A stretch of DNA of 64,000 nucleotides from Motiliproteus sediminis (GTDB lineage: Bacteria; Pseudomonadota; Gammaproteobacteria; Pseudomonadales; Balneatricaceae), in the NCBI RefSeq assembly GCF_017912535.1, contig NZ_JAERQK010000007.1, positions 119,069-183,068 on the forward strand. The letters are read 5' to 3'. The number at the start of each line of letters is the position of its first letter. Position 1 is the stretch's first letter. Positions 45,714-54,696 of the stretch are shown here, piece by piece. A model generated the notes under the pieces. That model did no database searches. It saw only the letters and a list, made by a program, of their open reading frames with translations, and was not told the DNA's origin. The position numbers and the translations under genes were made by a program.

Positions 45714-46394
45714 CTAGCCATTGCGCTCCAGCACAAAGCGGTAGCCGCGGCCGCGCTCAGTGGCGATCGGTTTGAGCGTGCCCGCGGGATCGAGTTTTTT
45801 GCGCAGACGGGTGACGAATACTTCGATCACGTTGCTGTCGCGATCAAAATCCTGGTCGTAGAGGTGTTCGGTCAGCCGGGTTTTGGAGATCACCTTGCCA
45901 GCGTTGTGGATCAGATACTCCAGCGTGGAATACTCGTAGGCGGTCAGCTCCACCGGATCACCGCTGAGGCGTACCTGCTTGGCGGTGGTGTCCAGCTCGA
46001 TCGGACCGTATTGCAGCAGGGGTGAGGCATGGCCGGCTACCCGGCGCAGCAGTGCGTTGAGGCGGGCCAGCAACTCCTGTTCATGGAAGGGTTTGGTGAG
46101 GTAATCGTCGGCGCCGGCTTCCAGCCCTTCGACCTTGTCCTGCCAGTCAGAGCGGGCGGTGAGGATCAGAATTGGGAACTCCAGCTTCTTCTCACGCAAC
46201 TGGCGGATCACCTCCATGCCGCTGAGGTCAGGCAGTCCCAGATCAATGATGGCCAGATCGTACTGCCATTCAGCCGCCAGGTAGAGTGCCTCACGTCCGT
46301 CGGGTGCCAGGTCGGCGGCGTATTGGGCGGCCTGCAGTTGTGCCAGCAGCTGTTCGCCCAGCCGCGGTTCATCTTCGACAATCAGTATCCGCAT
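45714..46394 (-). CDS. OmpR/PhoP-family response regulator
   Basis: This 226-residue protein has a receiver domain with the phosphorylated Asp in LAIIDLGLPDLSG (about residue 51) and the Lys in DDYLTKPFHEQEL. The winged-helix DNA-binding domain includes LTAYEYSTLEYLI and SNVIEVFVTRLRKKL. It is the partner of the histidine kinase encoded 30 bases downstream. Its ATG overlaps the stop of the PepSY gene (TGATG). Confidence 0.93.
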   Translation of the reverse strand: MRILIVEDEPRLGEQLLAQLQAAQYAADLAPDGREALYLAAEWQYDLAIIDLGLPDLSGMEVIRQLREKKLEFPILILTARSDWQDKVEGLEAGADDYLTKPFHEQELLARLNALLRRVAGHASPLLQYGPIELDTTAKQVRLSGDPVELTAYEYSTLEYLIHNAGKVISKTRLTEHLYDQDFDRDSNVIEVFVTRLRKKLDPAGTLKPIATERGRGYRFVLERNG

Positions 46395-46726
46395 CAGTCG
46401 TCTCCACCCCGACCGCGGCCGCGGCCCCTGCCACGACCCTTGCCGCCATTGTCGTCGTTGTCGCGAAAGTTTTGCGAGGCACCGTCGCTGGCATCGATCA
46501 CCAGCAGTTTGACCCGACCGGAAGGTTGCAGCAGTTTGATGCGATAGCCTTTGCCATCGCCGGTGCGTACCGACTGGATGTCGAGCACCTGACCGCCGTA
46601 GCGGCTTTCGGCGGTGCGTGCCGCCTGATCCGGGCTGAGGTCGCTATAGGCGGGGGCGGCGAATGCCAGAGCCGCGCTGAGGAGCAGAACACTCATGATG
46701 CCGTTAGTCGATGTCGCTAGGCGCAA
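46394..46726 (-). CDS. Exported PepSY-domain protein with Gly/Arg tail
   Basis: This 110-residue protein has a signal peptide (ending APAYS) and a PepSY-like core (SPDQAARTAESRYGGQVLDI, then GKGYRIKLLQPSGRVKLLVID). Its C-terminus is a low-complexity run of alternating Gly and Arg followed by acidic residues. PepSY proteins often accompany two-component systems of this type and may act as periplasmic modulators of the kinase. It leads the operon with the regulator and kinase. Confidence 0.78.
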   Translation of the reverse strand: MRLATSTNGIMSVLLLSAALAFAAPAYSDLSPDQAARTAESRYGGQVLDIQSVRTGDGKGYRIKLLQPSGRVKLLVIDASDGASQNFRDNDDNGGKGRGRGRGRGRGGDD

Positions 46727-46754
46727 GGTGCCGGAAACCTCCCTGTGAGGCCGG

Positions 46755-47321
46755 TTACATCACCGGCCGTACGTTAACTTTGACCTTCAGTTTGTTGCCC
46801 GGATCATAGTCCATCCGGGTGTGGTATGTCTCGCCCTGGAAGCGGTAGGTCACATCGTAGCCGACGATCCGCTCTTCGTAGCGGGTGTCGTAGCTGACCT
46901 CGCAGCGTTCTTCGTTACGGTACTCCACCCGGGTGCCCTGCTGGGAATGCCGACGCCCGATATCGTTACCGATAGACGCGCCGATCAGGCCGCCCGCCAC
47001 GGTTTTAATGTTGCGGTTGGTCTTGTGGTGCGAGTTACCCAGGCTGTTGCCGATGGCTGCGCCGATAATGGTCCCCAGAATCGCCGGAGTAGCGGACTGA
47101 TAACCGCCATTGACCGGTACTTCGTAGCGCACCTGCTCCTGCCAGCAGGATTCTTGCGGAATCCGTTGGGTATAGGTCTTGGTGATCGGCTCGACGTTGA
47201 CCACCTTGGCAAAGGTGGTGTGACCCTGCCCCCGGTCGAACTTGCCCCCACGGTGGTCGGCCAGCGCGGTACCGGTCATCATACCGGCGATGATCATTCC
47301 TGAAACCAGCTGCTTGAACAT
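46755..47321 (-). CDS. Glycine-zipper (17 kDa antigen-like) envelope protein
   Basis: This 188-residue protein has a signal peptide (ending GTALA) and a central glycine zipper, ATPAILGTIIGAAIGNSLG and GGLIGASIGNDIG, of the 2TM/17 kDa surface antigen type. Two cysteines (ESCWQEQ and ERCEVSY) may pair. There is no lipobox. The C-terminal part repeats tyrosine-rich strands. Such proteins sit in the envelope, but their role is unknown. It lies 28 bases upstream of the PepSY gene on the same strand. Confidence 0.78.
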   Translation of the reverse strand: MFKQLVSGMIIAGMMTGTALADHRGGKFDRGQGHTTFAKVVNVEPITKTYTQRIPQESCWQEQVRYEVPVNGGYQSATPAILGTIIGAAIGNSLGNSHHKTNRNIKTVAGGLIGASIGNDIGRRHSQQGTRVEYRNEERCEVSYDTRYEERIVGYDVTYRFQGETYHTRMDYDPGNKLKVKVNVRPVM

Positions 47322-47445
47322 GACGATTTCCTCGCGTTGCTGTCACTGTTGGGTACAGCTTACGAGGGGCTGGCTGAATCCAATCTGAACGACCGGGAAA
47401 ACTTTTCGACCCCGGATAGTCGTCCAGTCGTCCATAGGGTAGATA

Positions 47446-47475
47446 CAAAAACACCCGCCGAAGCGGGTGTTTTTA
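47446..47475 (-). terminator. Intrinsic terminator after the DUF2892 gene
   Basis: AAAAACACCCGC-TTCG-GCGGGTGTTTTT (minus strand) is a perfect hairpin with a UUCG loop. It ends the small DUF2892 gene and may work in both directions. Confidence 0.85.
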
Positions 47476-47497
47476 AGGGGATTTGCTGATCAGTAGT

Positions 47498-47692
47498 TCA
47501 GGATGCGCACTTTTTGCAGGTGCTGATACCCAGGATCTTGTACAGCGGGCACATGCCCACCAGCGCGATCAGAATGACCGCAACGCCGATCCAGCCCCAG
47601 GGAGTTTGCGGGCCAACGAAGACCATGGCGATCAGCGCCAGGCCAACCAGAATACGAAGCGCTTTGTCGACGGTGCCGATGTTCTGCTGCAT
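47498..47692 (-). CDS. DUF2892 inner-membrane protein
   Basis: This 64-residue protein starts MQQNIGTVDKALRILVGLALI, has two membrane helices and ends CPLYKILGISTCKKC. It is the DUF2892 type, related to the membrane part of YgaP. The family is thought to help sulfur or thiol handling at the membrane, but this is uncertain. A separate transcription unit with its own terminator. Confidence 0.85.
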   Translation of the reverse strand: MQQNIGTVDKALRILVGLALIAMVFVGPQTPWGWIGVAVILIALVGMCPLYKILGISTCKKCAS

Positions 47693-47802
47693 GTTGAGTT
47701 CTCCTATCTGCTTGGAACGTCCGGCGGGGTGCCGGTGGTAGGTTAACTCTACGCCGCCGGGCAGGGGAGTTCAGTGACAAGGTCACACAAGCGAGTTGCC
47801 AT

Positions 47803-47830
47803 AAAAAAGCCGGCACAGGGGCCGGCTTTT
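47803..47830 (-). terminator. Intrinsic terminator after the PEP-CTERM gene
   Basis: AAAAGCCGGC and GCCGGCTTTTTT (minus strand) form a hairpin with a T-run, about 20 bases after the stop of the PEP-CTERM gene. Confidence 0.85.
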
Positions 47831-47849
47831 GATAATCATGAACCTTCAG

Positions 47850-48647
47850 TCATGCGGCTTGCTTGCGCCGTGACGCGCCGACTGCTGCCAGCCCCAGTAG
47901 GGCGAGGGCCAGCGTGGCCGGTGCCGGGACTTCAGCGGTGACCACCGCGTTGGCCGCGTAGGCGAGGATGTTTTGGCGCAGAATAGCGGCACCTGGTTGC
48001 GGACTGTGGAAGTTGGTGGTGGTCATGCCGCCAAACAGCGCCAGACCGTTACCCACGGCCAATTCGCCGAGCAGGGTGTTACCACTGAGATCTTCAATCA
48101 GGCTGCTAACCGCACCGGTAATGATGGCATGCGAGAATGAGGTTCCCCCAAATGAAGTTCCCGGGAGACCAAAGCCAAGGTCGGTAAAGATATCGTGCGG
48201 GCCGGTGGCGTTGCAGTCGCTGCCGCAAAAAGGACCGGGGCCATACACAAGGTCTACGCCCGGCAGCAGGTTCATGCCGTTGCCTTCATTGGGGGCCGCG
48301 TTAAAGAAGATGCTGCCACCGGCATTGAGGAAGCTGCCGATGCTGGCTGAGTTGGCGGTGATGAAGGCCTCCATCTCATTCGCGGTGCCGTCACCGCCTT
48401 CCATGAAGATAAAGTCGGTACCGCTGAACAACGCGCCGGTATCGACGGTTTCATAACGGAAATCGTTCCAGCTGCCTGCACCGAACACACTGTCCATGGC
48501 GGCTTCATTGGTCGATTGGCCCCAAGGCGCTGCGACGGTTGAGCGAAGGTAAGTCGGGGTGGCGTGCGCCAGACTCATGCCGAACAGCATTAGCGCTAAG
48601 GTGGTTAGCGCCCGGAACGCGGTGCGACTTGATTTGAGTAAGCTCAT
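47850..48647 (-). CDS. PEP-CTERM sorted exported protein
   Basis: This 265-residue protein has a signal peptide (ending LAHA) and a C-terminal sorting signal: VPAPATLALALLGLAAVGASRR, that is, a VP-P motif, a hydrophobic helix and a basic tail. Exosortase/EpsH systems anchor or export such proteins, often with exopolysaccharide. The middle (GTDFIFMEGGDGTANEMEAF, then GGSIFFNAAP) recalls a class I amidotransferase/ThuA-like fold, but no function can be assigned. Its first PEP residue is Ala instead of Glu. No exosortase gene is in the window. Confidence 0.8.
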   Translation of the reverse strand: MSLLKSSRTAFRALTTLALMLFGMSLAHATPTYLRSTVAAPWGQSTNEAAMDSVFGAGSWNDFRYETVDTGALFSGTDFIFMEGGDGTANEMEAFITANSASIGSFLNAGGSIFFNAAPNEGNGMNLLPGVDLVYGPGPFCGSDCNATGPHDIFTDLGFGLPGTSFGGTSFSHAIITGAVSSLIEDLSGNTLLGELAVGNGLALFGGMTTTNFHSPQPGAAILRQNILAYAANAVVTAEVPAPATLALALLGLAAVGASRRKQAA

Positions 48648-48803
48648 GGCGATGTCCCTGATTAGCTTTGTTTTCTCCAGCTAAAGCAAAGGTCAGGCCG
48701 TAATTGTCAATATGTTGATTAGAAAGGATATCGCTTGTAATTGTTGAGATGATTATGAGCTCAGTGTAAAGAAAACTGACGTTTAATAAGGCTATGTAGG
48801 GGG

Positions 48804-49472
48804 CTAGGGCTGGAATGCGTCGGCAAAGCGGCGCAGCTCGTCGATGGCATCGACGCGGATGGTCCCTCGTCCCAGCTGAATCCAGCCGCGGCGCTCGAAC
48901 TCTTTCAGTTGGCGGCTGACCACTTCACGGGCGGAGCCCAGTTCGGTGGCCAGCTCCTGATGGGTGGCGCGAACCTCGACCCGGGTTTCGGACTGACTGA
49001 CCAGATAACGCGCCAGACGCAGGTCAATGCGTTCGAACGCAACCTCCTGCACCAGCGAGATCATGGCGCTGAGGCGCTGGCCGTAGGCACCAAAGATAAA
49101 ATCGCGCAGCTCGGCACTGATCGCCAGCGCCTGTTGAAACAGCGGTTGGGGCAGCGCAAATGCCAGTACCGGGGTCTCGCTGACCCCCTCGGCGGGGTAG
49201 CGCTCGCGGCTGAGCAGGCAGGCCGTGGTGAGCACGCAGGTACCGCAGCCTTCGATGCGATAGAGCACGATTTCTCGCCCGGAGGGTGACCGTCCGGTCA
49301 CCTTGACCCGCCCGTTAACCACCATCAGGTAGTTCTGGCAGGGGTCTCCGGGGCGGAAGATCACCTGCCCCGCGGGCACCTCCACCGCTTGCGCCTGGGC
49401 CAGTATGGCCAGCGCGGCCGGATCGTTGATCGACGCAAGGGCGGGGAAGCCGTTCAGCAGGCGGGGATCCAT
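48804..49472 (-). CDS. Crp/Fnr family transcriptional regulator
   Basis: This 222-residue protein has a cNMP-binding-like beta roll (VIFRPGDPCQNYLMVVNGRVKV) and a C-terminal HTH (ATHQELATELGSAREVVSRQLKEFERRGWI). Cysteines occur at PCQNY, GCGTCVLTTACLL. This cluster could bind an iron-sulfur center, although the spacing differs from Fnr. The ATG at 49472 gives a normal length; longer in-frame starts lack support. It follows an 80-residue membrane protein by 2 bases, so the two are an operon. Confidence 0.85.
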   Translation of the reverse strand: MDPRLLNGFPALASINDPAALAILAQAQAVEVPAGQVIFRPGDPCQNYLMVVNGRVKVTGRSPSGREIVLYRIEGCGTCVLTTACLLSRERYPAEGVSETPVLAFALPQPLFQQALAISAELRDFIFGAYGQRLSAMISLVQEVAFERIDLRLARYLVSQSETRVEVRATHQELATELGSAREVVSRQLKEFERRGWIQLGRGTIRVDAIDELRRFADAFQP

Positions 49473-49474
49473 GG

Positions 49475-49717
49475 TTACTGCTTGTCCTGTTTGCGGGCGC
49501 GATTGGCAAGGATCATAAAGCGGATGTTGTACGCCAGCCCCAGTGCCAGCGCGGCAGGCATGGCGACCAGAAACAACATGCCCAATGCGGGCGAGCCAAT
49601 GGTACGTCCCAGCCACAGACTGCCGACAGCGATGATGGCGATTGGGATGCCGGCGTGCATCATCCAGCGCAGGTGACGGTCCTGGCGAATCTGCGGCTTA
49701 TTGATTATTTTTTTCAT
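49475..49717 (-). CDS. Small membrane protein, 80 aa
   Basis: This protein starts MKKIINKPQIRQDRHLRWMM after AGGA and has two membrane helices with a basic C-terminal tail (NRARKQDKQ). I do not recognise a family. It is 2 bases upstream of the Crp/Fnr regulator and so probably co-expressed. It may be controlled by that regulator, but no site is seen. Confidence 0.6.
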   Translation of the reverse strand: MKKIINKPQIRQDRHLRWMMHAGIPIAIIAVGSLWLGRTIGSPALGMLFLVAMPAALALGLAYNIRFMILANRARKQDKQ

Positions 49718-49871
49718 CTTTAATCCTCCGGCGCTCACGATAGCAAATTGACAGTCCCCCGCAAGCACCGCGAAGGTCGCAGCCGCGCCCGCGGTAGCGG
49801 CGTTTCCCCGGCGCGCCGTGCTTGCTATAGTATCCGCCCTGCAATGTCAGCCAGTTTGAGGAATTCGCACC

Positions 49872-51710
49872 ATGCCAGCCTACCGTTCCAGTACCACTAC
49901 TCAGGGCCGCAATATGGCCGGTGCCCGTGCCCTGTGGCGCGCCACCGGTATGAAGGATGGCGATTTTGACAAGCCGATCATCGCGGTTGCCAACTCTTTC
50001 ACCCAGTTTGTTCCCGGTCACGTCCACCTCAAGGATATGGGTCAGCTGGTGGCGCGCGAAATTGAAAAAGCCGGCGGCGTGGCCAAGGAGTTCAACACCA
50101 TCGCGGTGGACGACGGTATCGCCATGGGCCATGACGGTATGCTCTACTCGCTGCCCTCGCGTGACCTGATCGCCGACTCGGTGGAGTATATGGTCAATGC
50201 CCACTGTGCTGATGCGCTGGTGTGTATCTCCAACTGCGACAAGATCACCCCCGGGATGCTGATGGCCGCCATGCGCCTCAATATTCCGGTGATTTTTGTG
50301 TCCGGCGGACCGATGGAAGCGGGCAAGACCAAACTGGTTGATCACGGTCTGGATCTGGTTGACGCCATGGTGCTGGCCGCCGATGACAGCGCCAGTGACG
50401 AACTGGTCAACGAGGTGGAGCGCTCCGCCTGCCCCACCTGCGGTTCCTGCTCCGGCATGTTCACCGCCAACTCCATGAACTGCCTGACCGAAGCTTTGGG
50501 CTTGTCGCTGCCGGGCAACGGCACCGTGGTCGCCACCCACGCCGACCGTGAAGAGTTGTTCCTGGAAGCGGGCCGCCGCATCGTCGATCTGGCCAAGCGC
50601 TACTACCACGACGACGACGCCAGCGTGCTGCCTCGCGGTATTGCTACCAAGGCCGCATTTGCCAACGCCATGACTCTGGATATCGCCATGGGCGGTTCCA
50701 CCAACACCATTCTCCACCTGCTGGCGGTGGCTCAGGAAGCGGGTGTCGATTTCACCATGGCGGATATGGACCGGCTCTCCCGCCAGGTTCCGTACCTGTG
50801 CAAAGTGGCGCCCAACGCACAGAAGTACCATATCGAAGATGTTCACCGTGCCGGAGGCATTCTGGGAATTCTGGCCGAACTGGCCCGTGGTGGCTTGCTC
50901 GACACCAGCGTCAGCACCGTCCACAGTGAAACGCTGCAGGACGCGCTGGATCAGTGGGATGTGATGACCACCAGCGATGACGCGGTTAAAAAGTTCTACC
51001 GTGCTGGCCCCGGCGGTATTCCGACCCAGGTGGCGTTCTCCCAGAGTGGACGCTGGAGCAGTCTCGATACCGACCGCGTTGAGGGGTGTATCCGTAGCAT
51101 CGAGCACGCTTACAGCCAAGAGGGCGGGCTGGCCGTGTTGTACGGTAATATCGCCGAAGACGGCTGCGTGGTAAAAACCTCCGGCGTTGACGAGAGCATC
51201 TGGGTGTTCGAAGGTTCCGCCTACATCTGTGAAAGCCAGGATCAGGCGGTGGCCGACATTCTGGCCGACAAGGTCAAAGCCGGGGATGTGGTGGTGATCC
51301 GCTATGAAGGACCGCGCGGTGGTCCCGGAATGCAGGAGATGCTCTACCCCACCAGTTACCTCAAGTCCAAGGGGCTGGGGAAAGAGTGCGCCTTGCTGAC
51401 GGATGGCCGCTTCTCCGGCGGCACCTCCGGCCTCTCTATCGGTCACGTGTCACCCGAAGCCGCCGCTGGTGGCGCTATCGGTCTGGTGCAGCAGGGCGAC
51501 AAGATTCGTATCGATATCCCCAACCGGACCATTAAAGTGCTGGTCAGCGACGAAGAGCTTGCCCATCGTCGCGCCAAGCAGGATGCCGCGGGCTGGAAAC
51601 CGGCCGAGGAGCGACCGCGCAAGGTCTCAACGGCGCTCAAGGTGTACGCCAAGATGGCCACCAGCGCCGACAAGGGCGCGGTGCGGGATCTCAGCCAACT
51701 GGACAATTAA
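49872..51710 (+). CDS. ilvD: Dihydroxy-acid dehydratase
   Basis: This 612-residue protein has [11 protein letters not shown] and [18 protein letters not shown], holding the cysteines of the iron-sulfur cluster, and [19 protein letters not shown] near the C-terminus. It makes the keto acids for valine, isoleucine and leucine. Length and motifs fit the oxygen-sensitive E. coli type. It works with the IlvE encoded at 30 kb. It stands alone, ended by a perfect terminator. Confidence 0.97.
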   Translation: MPAYRSSTTTQGRNMAGARALWRATGMKDGDFDKPIIAVANSFTQFVPGHVHLKDMGQLVAREIEKAGGVAKEFNTIAVDDGIAMGHDGMLYSLPSRDLIADSVEYMVNAHCADALVCISNCDKITPGMLMAAMRLNIPVIFVSGGPMEAGKTKLVDHGLDLVDAMVLAADDSASDELVNEVERSACPTCGSCSGMFTANSMNCLTEALGLSLPGNGTVVATHADREELFLEAGRRIVDLAKRYYHDDDASVLPRGIATKAAFANAMTLDIAMGGSTNTILHLLAVAQEAGVDFTMADMDRLSRQVPYLCKVAPNAQKYHIEDVHRAGGILGILAELARGGLLDTSVSTVHSETLQDALDQWDVMTTSDDAVKKFYRAGPGGIPTQVAFSQSGRWSSLDTDRVEGCIRSIEHAYSQEGGLAVLYGNIAEDGCVVKTSGVDESIWVFEGSAYICESQDQAVADILADKVKAGDVVVIRYEGPRGGPGMQEMLYPTSYLKSKGLGKECALLTDGRFSGGTSGLSIGHVSPEAAAGGAIGLVQQGDKIRIDIPNRTIKVLVSDEELAHRRAKQDAAGWKPAEERPRKVSTALKVYAKMATSADKGAVRDLSQLDN

Positions 51711-51725
51711 CGGCAGCCGCCAAAC

Positions 51726-51757
51726 AAAGGCCGGGAGCTGCTCCCGGCCTTTGTTAT
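51726..51757 (+). terminator. Intrinsic terminator after ilvD
   Basis: A perfect 12-bp stem (AAAGGCCGGGAG / CTCCCGGCCTTT, loop CTG) is followed by TGTTATTT. Confidence 0.88.
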
Positions 51758-51812
51758 TTGTGGGTTCCTGTATTCAATTACGATCATTCAAAACCGATTT
51801 TTGACGACAACC

Positions 51813-52505
51813 ATGACCGAAGAGAACAAGCACCACCGCTCTATCCGTACCTTTGTTATGCGCACCGGTCGCATGACTCCTTCGCAGCAGAAAGCGCTGG
51901 AGCAGCAGTGGCCGCTGTTGGGGCTGAACCGCGAAGCCGGGGTGATCGACTTTGCCGAGGTATTCGGGCGCCAGGCGCCGACCATTCTGGAGATCGGCTT
52001 CGGCATGGGTGATTCATTACTGGCGATGGCGGAAGCCGCGCCGGAAGCCAACTACATCGGCATCGAGGTCCACAAGCCCGGCGTCGGCCGCCTGCTCAAC
52101 AACGCTTCCAAGGCGGGGCTGACCAACCTCAAGGTCTACAACGATGACGCTTTGCTGGTACTGGCCGAATGCATCCCTGACGGCTCGCTTGACGGCATCC
52201 AGCTGTTCTTTCCCGATCCCTGGCACAAGAAAAAGCACCACAAGCGTCGCATGGTTCAGCCGGAGATCGCCCAGACTTTCCGCCAGAAGCTCAAGATCGG
52301 CGGTTGCTTCCACATGGCCACCGACTGGGAGCCCTACGCCGAGCATATGATGGAAGTGATGAGCGCTGCCGAGGGCTATCGCAATCATGCTGGCGACGGA
52401 CAGTACTCCCCCCAGCCGGAGCATCGTCCCGACACCAAGTTCCAGCGCCGCGGCGAAAAACTGGGCCACGGGGTCTGGGATCTGGTGTTTGAACGCATCG
52501 CGTAA
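51813..52505 (+). CDS. trmB: tRNA (guanine-N7-)-methyltransferase
   Basis: This protein (230 residues) has [17 protein letters not shown] (SAM-binding loop) and [20 protein letters not shown], the TrmB signature, then [10 protein letters not shown]. It methylates G46 in the variable loop of many tRNAs. The ATG at 51813 is preferred to an in-frame TTG 12 bases upstream. Confidence 0.95.
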   Translation: MTEENKHHRSIRTFVMRTGRMTPSQQKALEQQWPLLGLNREAGVIDFAEVFGRQAPTILEIGFGMGDSLLAMAEAAPEANYIGIEVHKPGVGRLLNNASKAGLTNLKVYNDDALLVLAECIPDGSLDGIQLFFPDPWHKKKHHKRRMVQPEIAQTFRQKLKIGGCFHMATDWEPYAEHMMEVMSAAEGYRNHAGDGQYSPQPEHRPDTKFQRRGEKLGHGVWDLVFERIA

Positions 52506-52542
52506 ACGCCTTTGGCGCGGTTAAACGCAGTTGCAGAAAAGC

Positions 52543-52583
52543 AAAAAGCGGGCACCGAGGTTTACCCTCAACACCCGCTTTTT
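52543..52583 (+). terminator. Hairpin terminator between trmB and the YdcH-like gene
   Basis: AAAAAGCGGG and CCCGCTTTTT bracket a 21-base loop. The A and T runs allow it to serve both the trmB side and the convergent small gene. Confidence 0.75.
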
Positions 52584-52602
52584 CGTTGCCGGTGTCGCCT
52601 GC

Positions 52603-52842
52603 TCAGGCGTTTTTCAGTTGTTGATACAGGTCGTCTTTCGATTCCGCACGCTGATTCTTGAGTGCCAGCATTTCGTCATCCGCGATCGGGGAGTCCCGCA
52701 GCTCCAGTTTGCGGATCTCGGCATCCAGCAGGTCGTAGCGCTTCACCTCGTCCGCAAAGGCGGAATTGGACTGCTTGAGTGACTCAATGGTGTCGTTGAA
52801 CTCAGGGAACTCATTCAGTAACGAGTGGTTCTCGCCCAGCAT
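52603..52842 (-). CDS. YdcH/DUF465 family small protein
   Basis: This 79-residue protein is fully helical and probably a coiled coil (EFPEFNDTIESLKQSNSAFADEVKRYD, then KNQRAESKDDLYQQL). It belongs to the DUF465/YdcH family of unknown function. The ATG at 52842 stands 6 bases after a strong AGGAGGTG, so the two residues upstream in frame are not included. Confidence 0.85.
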   Translation of the reverse strand: MLGENHSLLNEFPEFNDTIESLKQSNSAFADEVKRYDLLDAEIRKLELRDSPIADDEMLALKNQRAESKDDLYQQLKNA

Positions 52843-52943
52843 GGTTATCACCTCCTGTTAGTCGTTCGCTTCTCGCTGCCAGCATAGTTTTTGTGCGCCG
52901 GGTTAACCAACCCCGTGGCAAATTTTTCCATGTCGGGGGCGGC

Positions 52944-53441
52944 TCATGGGGAGGCTCCATCTGTGGCAATCGGTTTCACCGTAAAGCAGCCCACGCGAAC
53001 ACGCACCACTTCCAGTCGTTGGCCGGCCGGAACTGGTTTGGTGGTCGAGGCATCCAGCTCGACCTTCCAGTCGATGCCCGAATAGGAATGAACGCCGGGG
53101 CTCTGGTGGGAGAGTTCAGTGGGCAGGCTGAACTTGAGGCCGACGAAGTCGCTGTTGTTTTCCTGATACATCTCACCCTTGCGGTTTTGCAGCGCTTTAA
53201 GTGGTCGCCACAGCAGTAGTGCCAGTAGGCCGGAACCGATTCCCGTTACTGCCAGTGGGGCGATACCGAAAGCGTGGCCATCCAGAACGCCTGCCGTAAA
53301 CAGCGCGCCGGTGAGCAGTGCCGCGAGGCCGCCGAACAGCAGCAAACCGGAGGACAGGCCGAGGACAAAGGCCTCGACCGCGAGGGCGATAAAACCGATC
53401 AAGAACCAGATGCTTGACGGCTCGCTGAAGAAGTTACCCAT
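52944..53441 (-). CDS. NfeD-family membrane protein
   Basis: This 165-residue protein starts MGNFFSEPSSIWFLIGFI and has about four membrane helices. A soluble OB-fold-like C-terminal domain follows (GLKFSLPTELSHQSPGVHSY, then GQRLEVVRVRVGC). It is a short NfeD (YbbK partner type) without protease domain. It lies 56 bases after the SPFH gene on the same strand, the usual pairing. NfeD proteins are thought to organise SPFH protein rafts. The start follows a GGAG. Confidence 0.85.
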   Translation of the reverse strand: MGNFFSEPSSIWFLIGFIALAVEAFVLGLSSGLLLFGGLAALLTGALFTAGVLDGHAFGIAPLAVTGIGSGLLALLLWRPLKALQNRKGEMYQENNSDFVGLKFSLPTELSHQSPGVHSYSGIDWKVELDASTTKPVPAGQRLEVVRVRVGCFTVKPIATDGASP

Positions 53442-53496
53442 GCTGTGACTCCATCCCAGGGGGAGGGGCGCAGCCCGCCCCGATTTGACCGCTCGC

Positions 53497-54456
53497 TCAG
53501 GCCGAGAAAGCGTCACTCTTGTTCATCGCTGCGACGATACTGATCGCCTCGGCAACGGTGGCGCCAGCTTCGCTTTTGGCACCATCCAGCAGCACCACGG
53601 TGCCCTCTTTGGCGATCGCTTGCTTGGCTTCAATGGCCTTGGTGGCAAGATCCAGTTGCACCGCTTTCTGGCCTTCGGGACTGTTGGCCGCCTCGCCGAT
53701 CTGGCGGATTGCCTGGGCTTTGGCTTCCGCGACCGCCAGAATCGCCGCGGCCTCCCCTTGGGCGCGCAGTTCCTGTTCCTGCTTGTCTGCCTCCGCCGCT
53801 TTGATCGCCGCCTGCTTTTCACCTTCAGCGCGGTTGATGGCGGCCTGTTTTTCGCCCTCGGATTCCAGAATCTTGGCGCGCTTCTCCCGTTCCGCCTTCA
53901 TCTGCTGCTCCATCGCCGACATCACCGAGGCGGGCGGATCGATGTCACGGATCTCGTAGCGCATGGCGGTGACCCCCCAGGGCTCCGCCGCCTTGTTGAT
54001 GGAGGCGACAATGTTGGTGTTGAGCATGTCGCGCTCCTCGAAGGTTTTGTCCAGTTCCAGCTTGCCGATTTCGGCGCGCATGGTGGTCTGGGCCAGGTTG
54101 CTGAGGGCGAAGACGTAGTTATCGACCCCGTAGGTGGCCCGTTCAGGGTCGATCACCTTGAAGTACAGCACGCCGTCGATGCTGAGGGTGATATTGTCGG
54201 CGGTGATGGCGGTTTGCGGGTCGACGTTTACCGCTTGCTCCTTCAGCAGACGCTTGTCGGCGATGCGATCGATCAGCGGGATAATGAAGTTGAGACCGGC
54301 GTTGAGGGTTTTGTTGTATTTGCCGAAGCGTTCGACAATGTAGGCGTAACCCTGGGGCACCTGGTAGATCGATTTGGAAACCAGTATGGCGAAAAAAATC
54401 GCCAGTCCGATCCAGAAATTGAACACGTAATTGAGAATTTCATTGGCAATTGACAT
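53497..54456 (-). CDS. SPFH/Band 7 membrane protein (stomatin-like, QmcA type)
   Basis: This 319-residue protein has one N-terminal membrane helix. The SPFH core has VPQGYAYIVERFGKYNKTLNAG, then RAEIGKLELDKTFEERD and RYEIRDIDPP. A long coiled coil rich in Ala, Glu, Lys and Gln follows (residues 185-250). Such proteins form large ring assemblies and regulate membrane proteases or microdomains. It heads the operon with the NfeD partner. Confidence 0.92.
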   Translation of the reverse strand: MSIANEILNYVFNFWIGLAIFFAILVSKSIYQVPQGYAYIVERFGKYNKTLNAGLNFIIPLIDRIADKRLLKEQAVNVDPQTAITADNITLSIDGVLYFKVIDPERATYGVDNYVFALSNLAQTTMRAEIGKLELDKTFEERDMLNTNIVASINKAAEPWGVTAMRYEIRDIDPPASVMSAMEQQMKAEREKRAKILESEGEKQAAINRAEGEKQAAIKAAEADKQEQELRAQGEAAAILAVAEAKAQAIRQIGEAANSPEGQKAVQLDLATKAIEAKQAIAKEGTVVLLDGAKSEAGATVAEAISIVAAMNKSDAFSA

Positions 54457-54696
54457 CTAGGGTCATCCTCGAAGGTTTACGGTCTGGTCCGGCTCGTTGG
54501 CTGCGAAAGTGGGCCCTCGAGGCTGACTGAGCGCTTGGCCATTCCGCCTGCTATTCCATGGATAGTTGATCTGCTTTCCGTAAGACGTGTTTGAGTGTAA
54601 CCCAAAGTGATGACAAATCGCGTGTTCTCTCCATTCGCGGAAAATGCCTTAACTTCATGATACTTATGCCCGCCTTCTGTGGCCGCCACGGCGATG

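Noticed and set aside
49698..51446. Long open frame antisense to ilvD (582 codons)
   Set aside because: It is opposite a fully conserved enzyme gene. The codon bias of a GC-rich gene leaves such open frames, and its His/Gln/Gly-rich translation matches no protein.
53485..54453. Open frame antisense to the SPFH gene (322 codons)
   Set aside because: It is an exact mirror of the Ala/Glu-rich coiled-coil gene, which gives Leu/Gly/Arg-rich antisense sequence.
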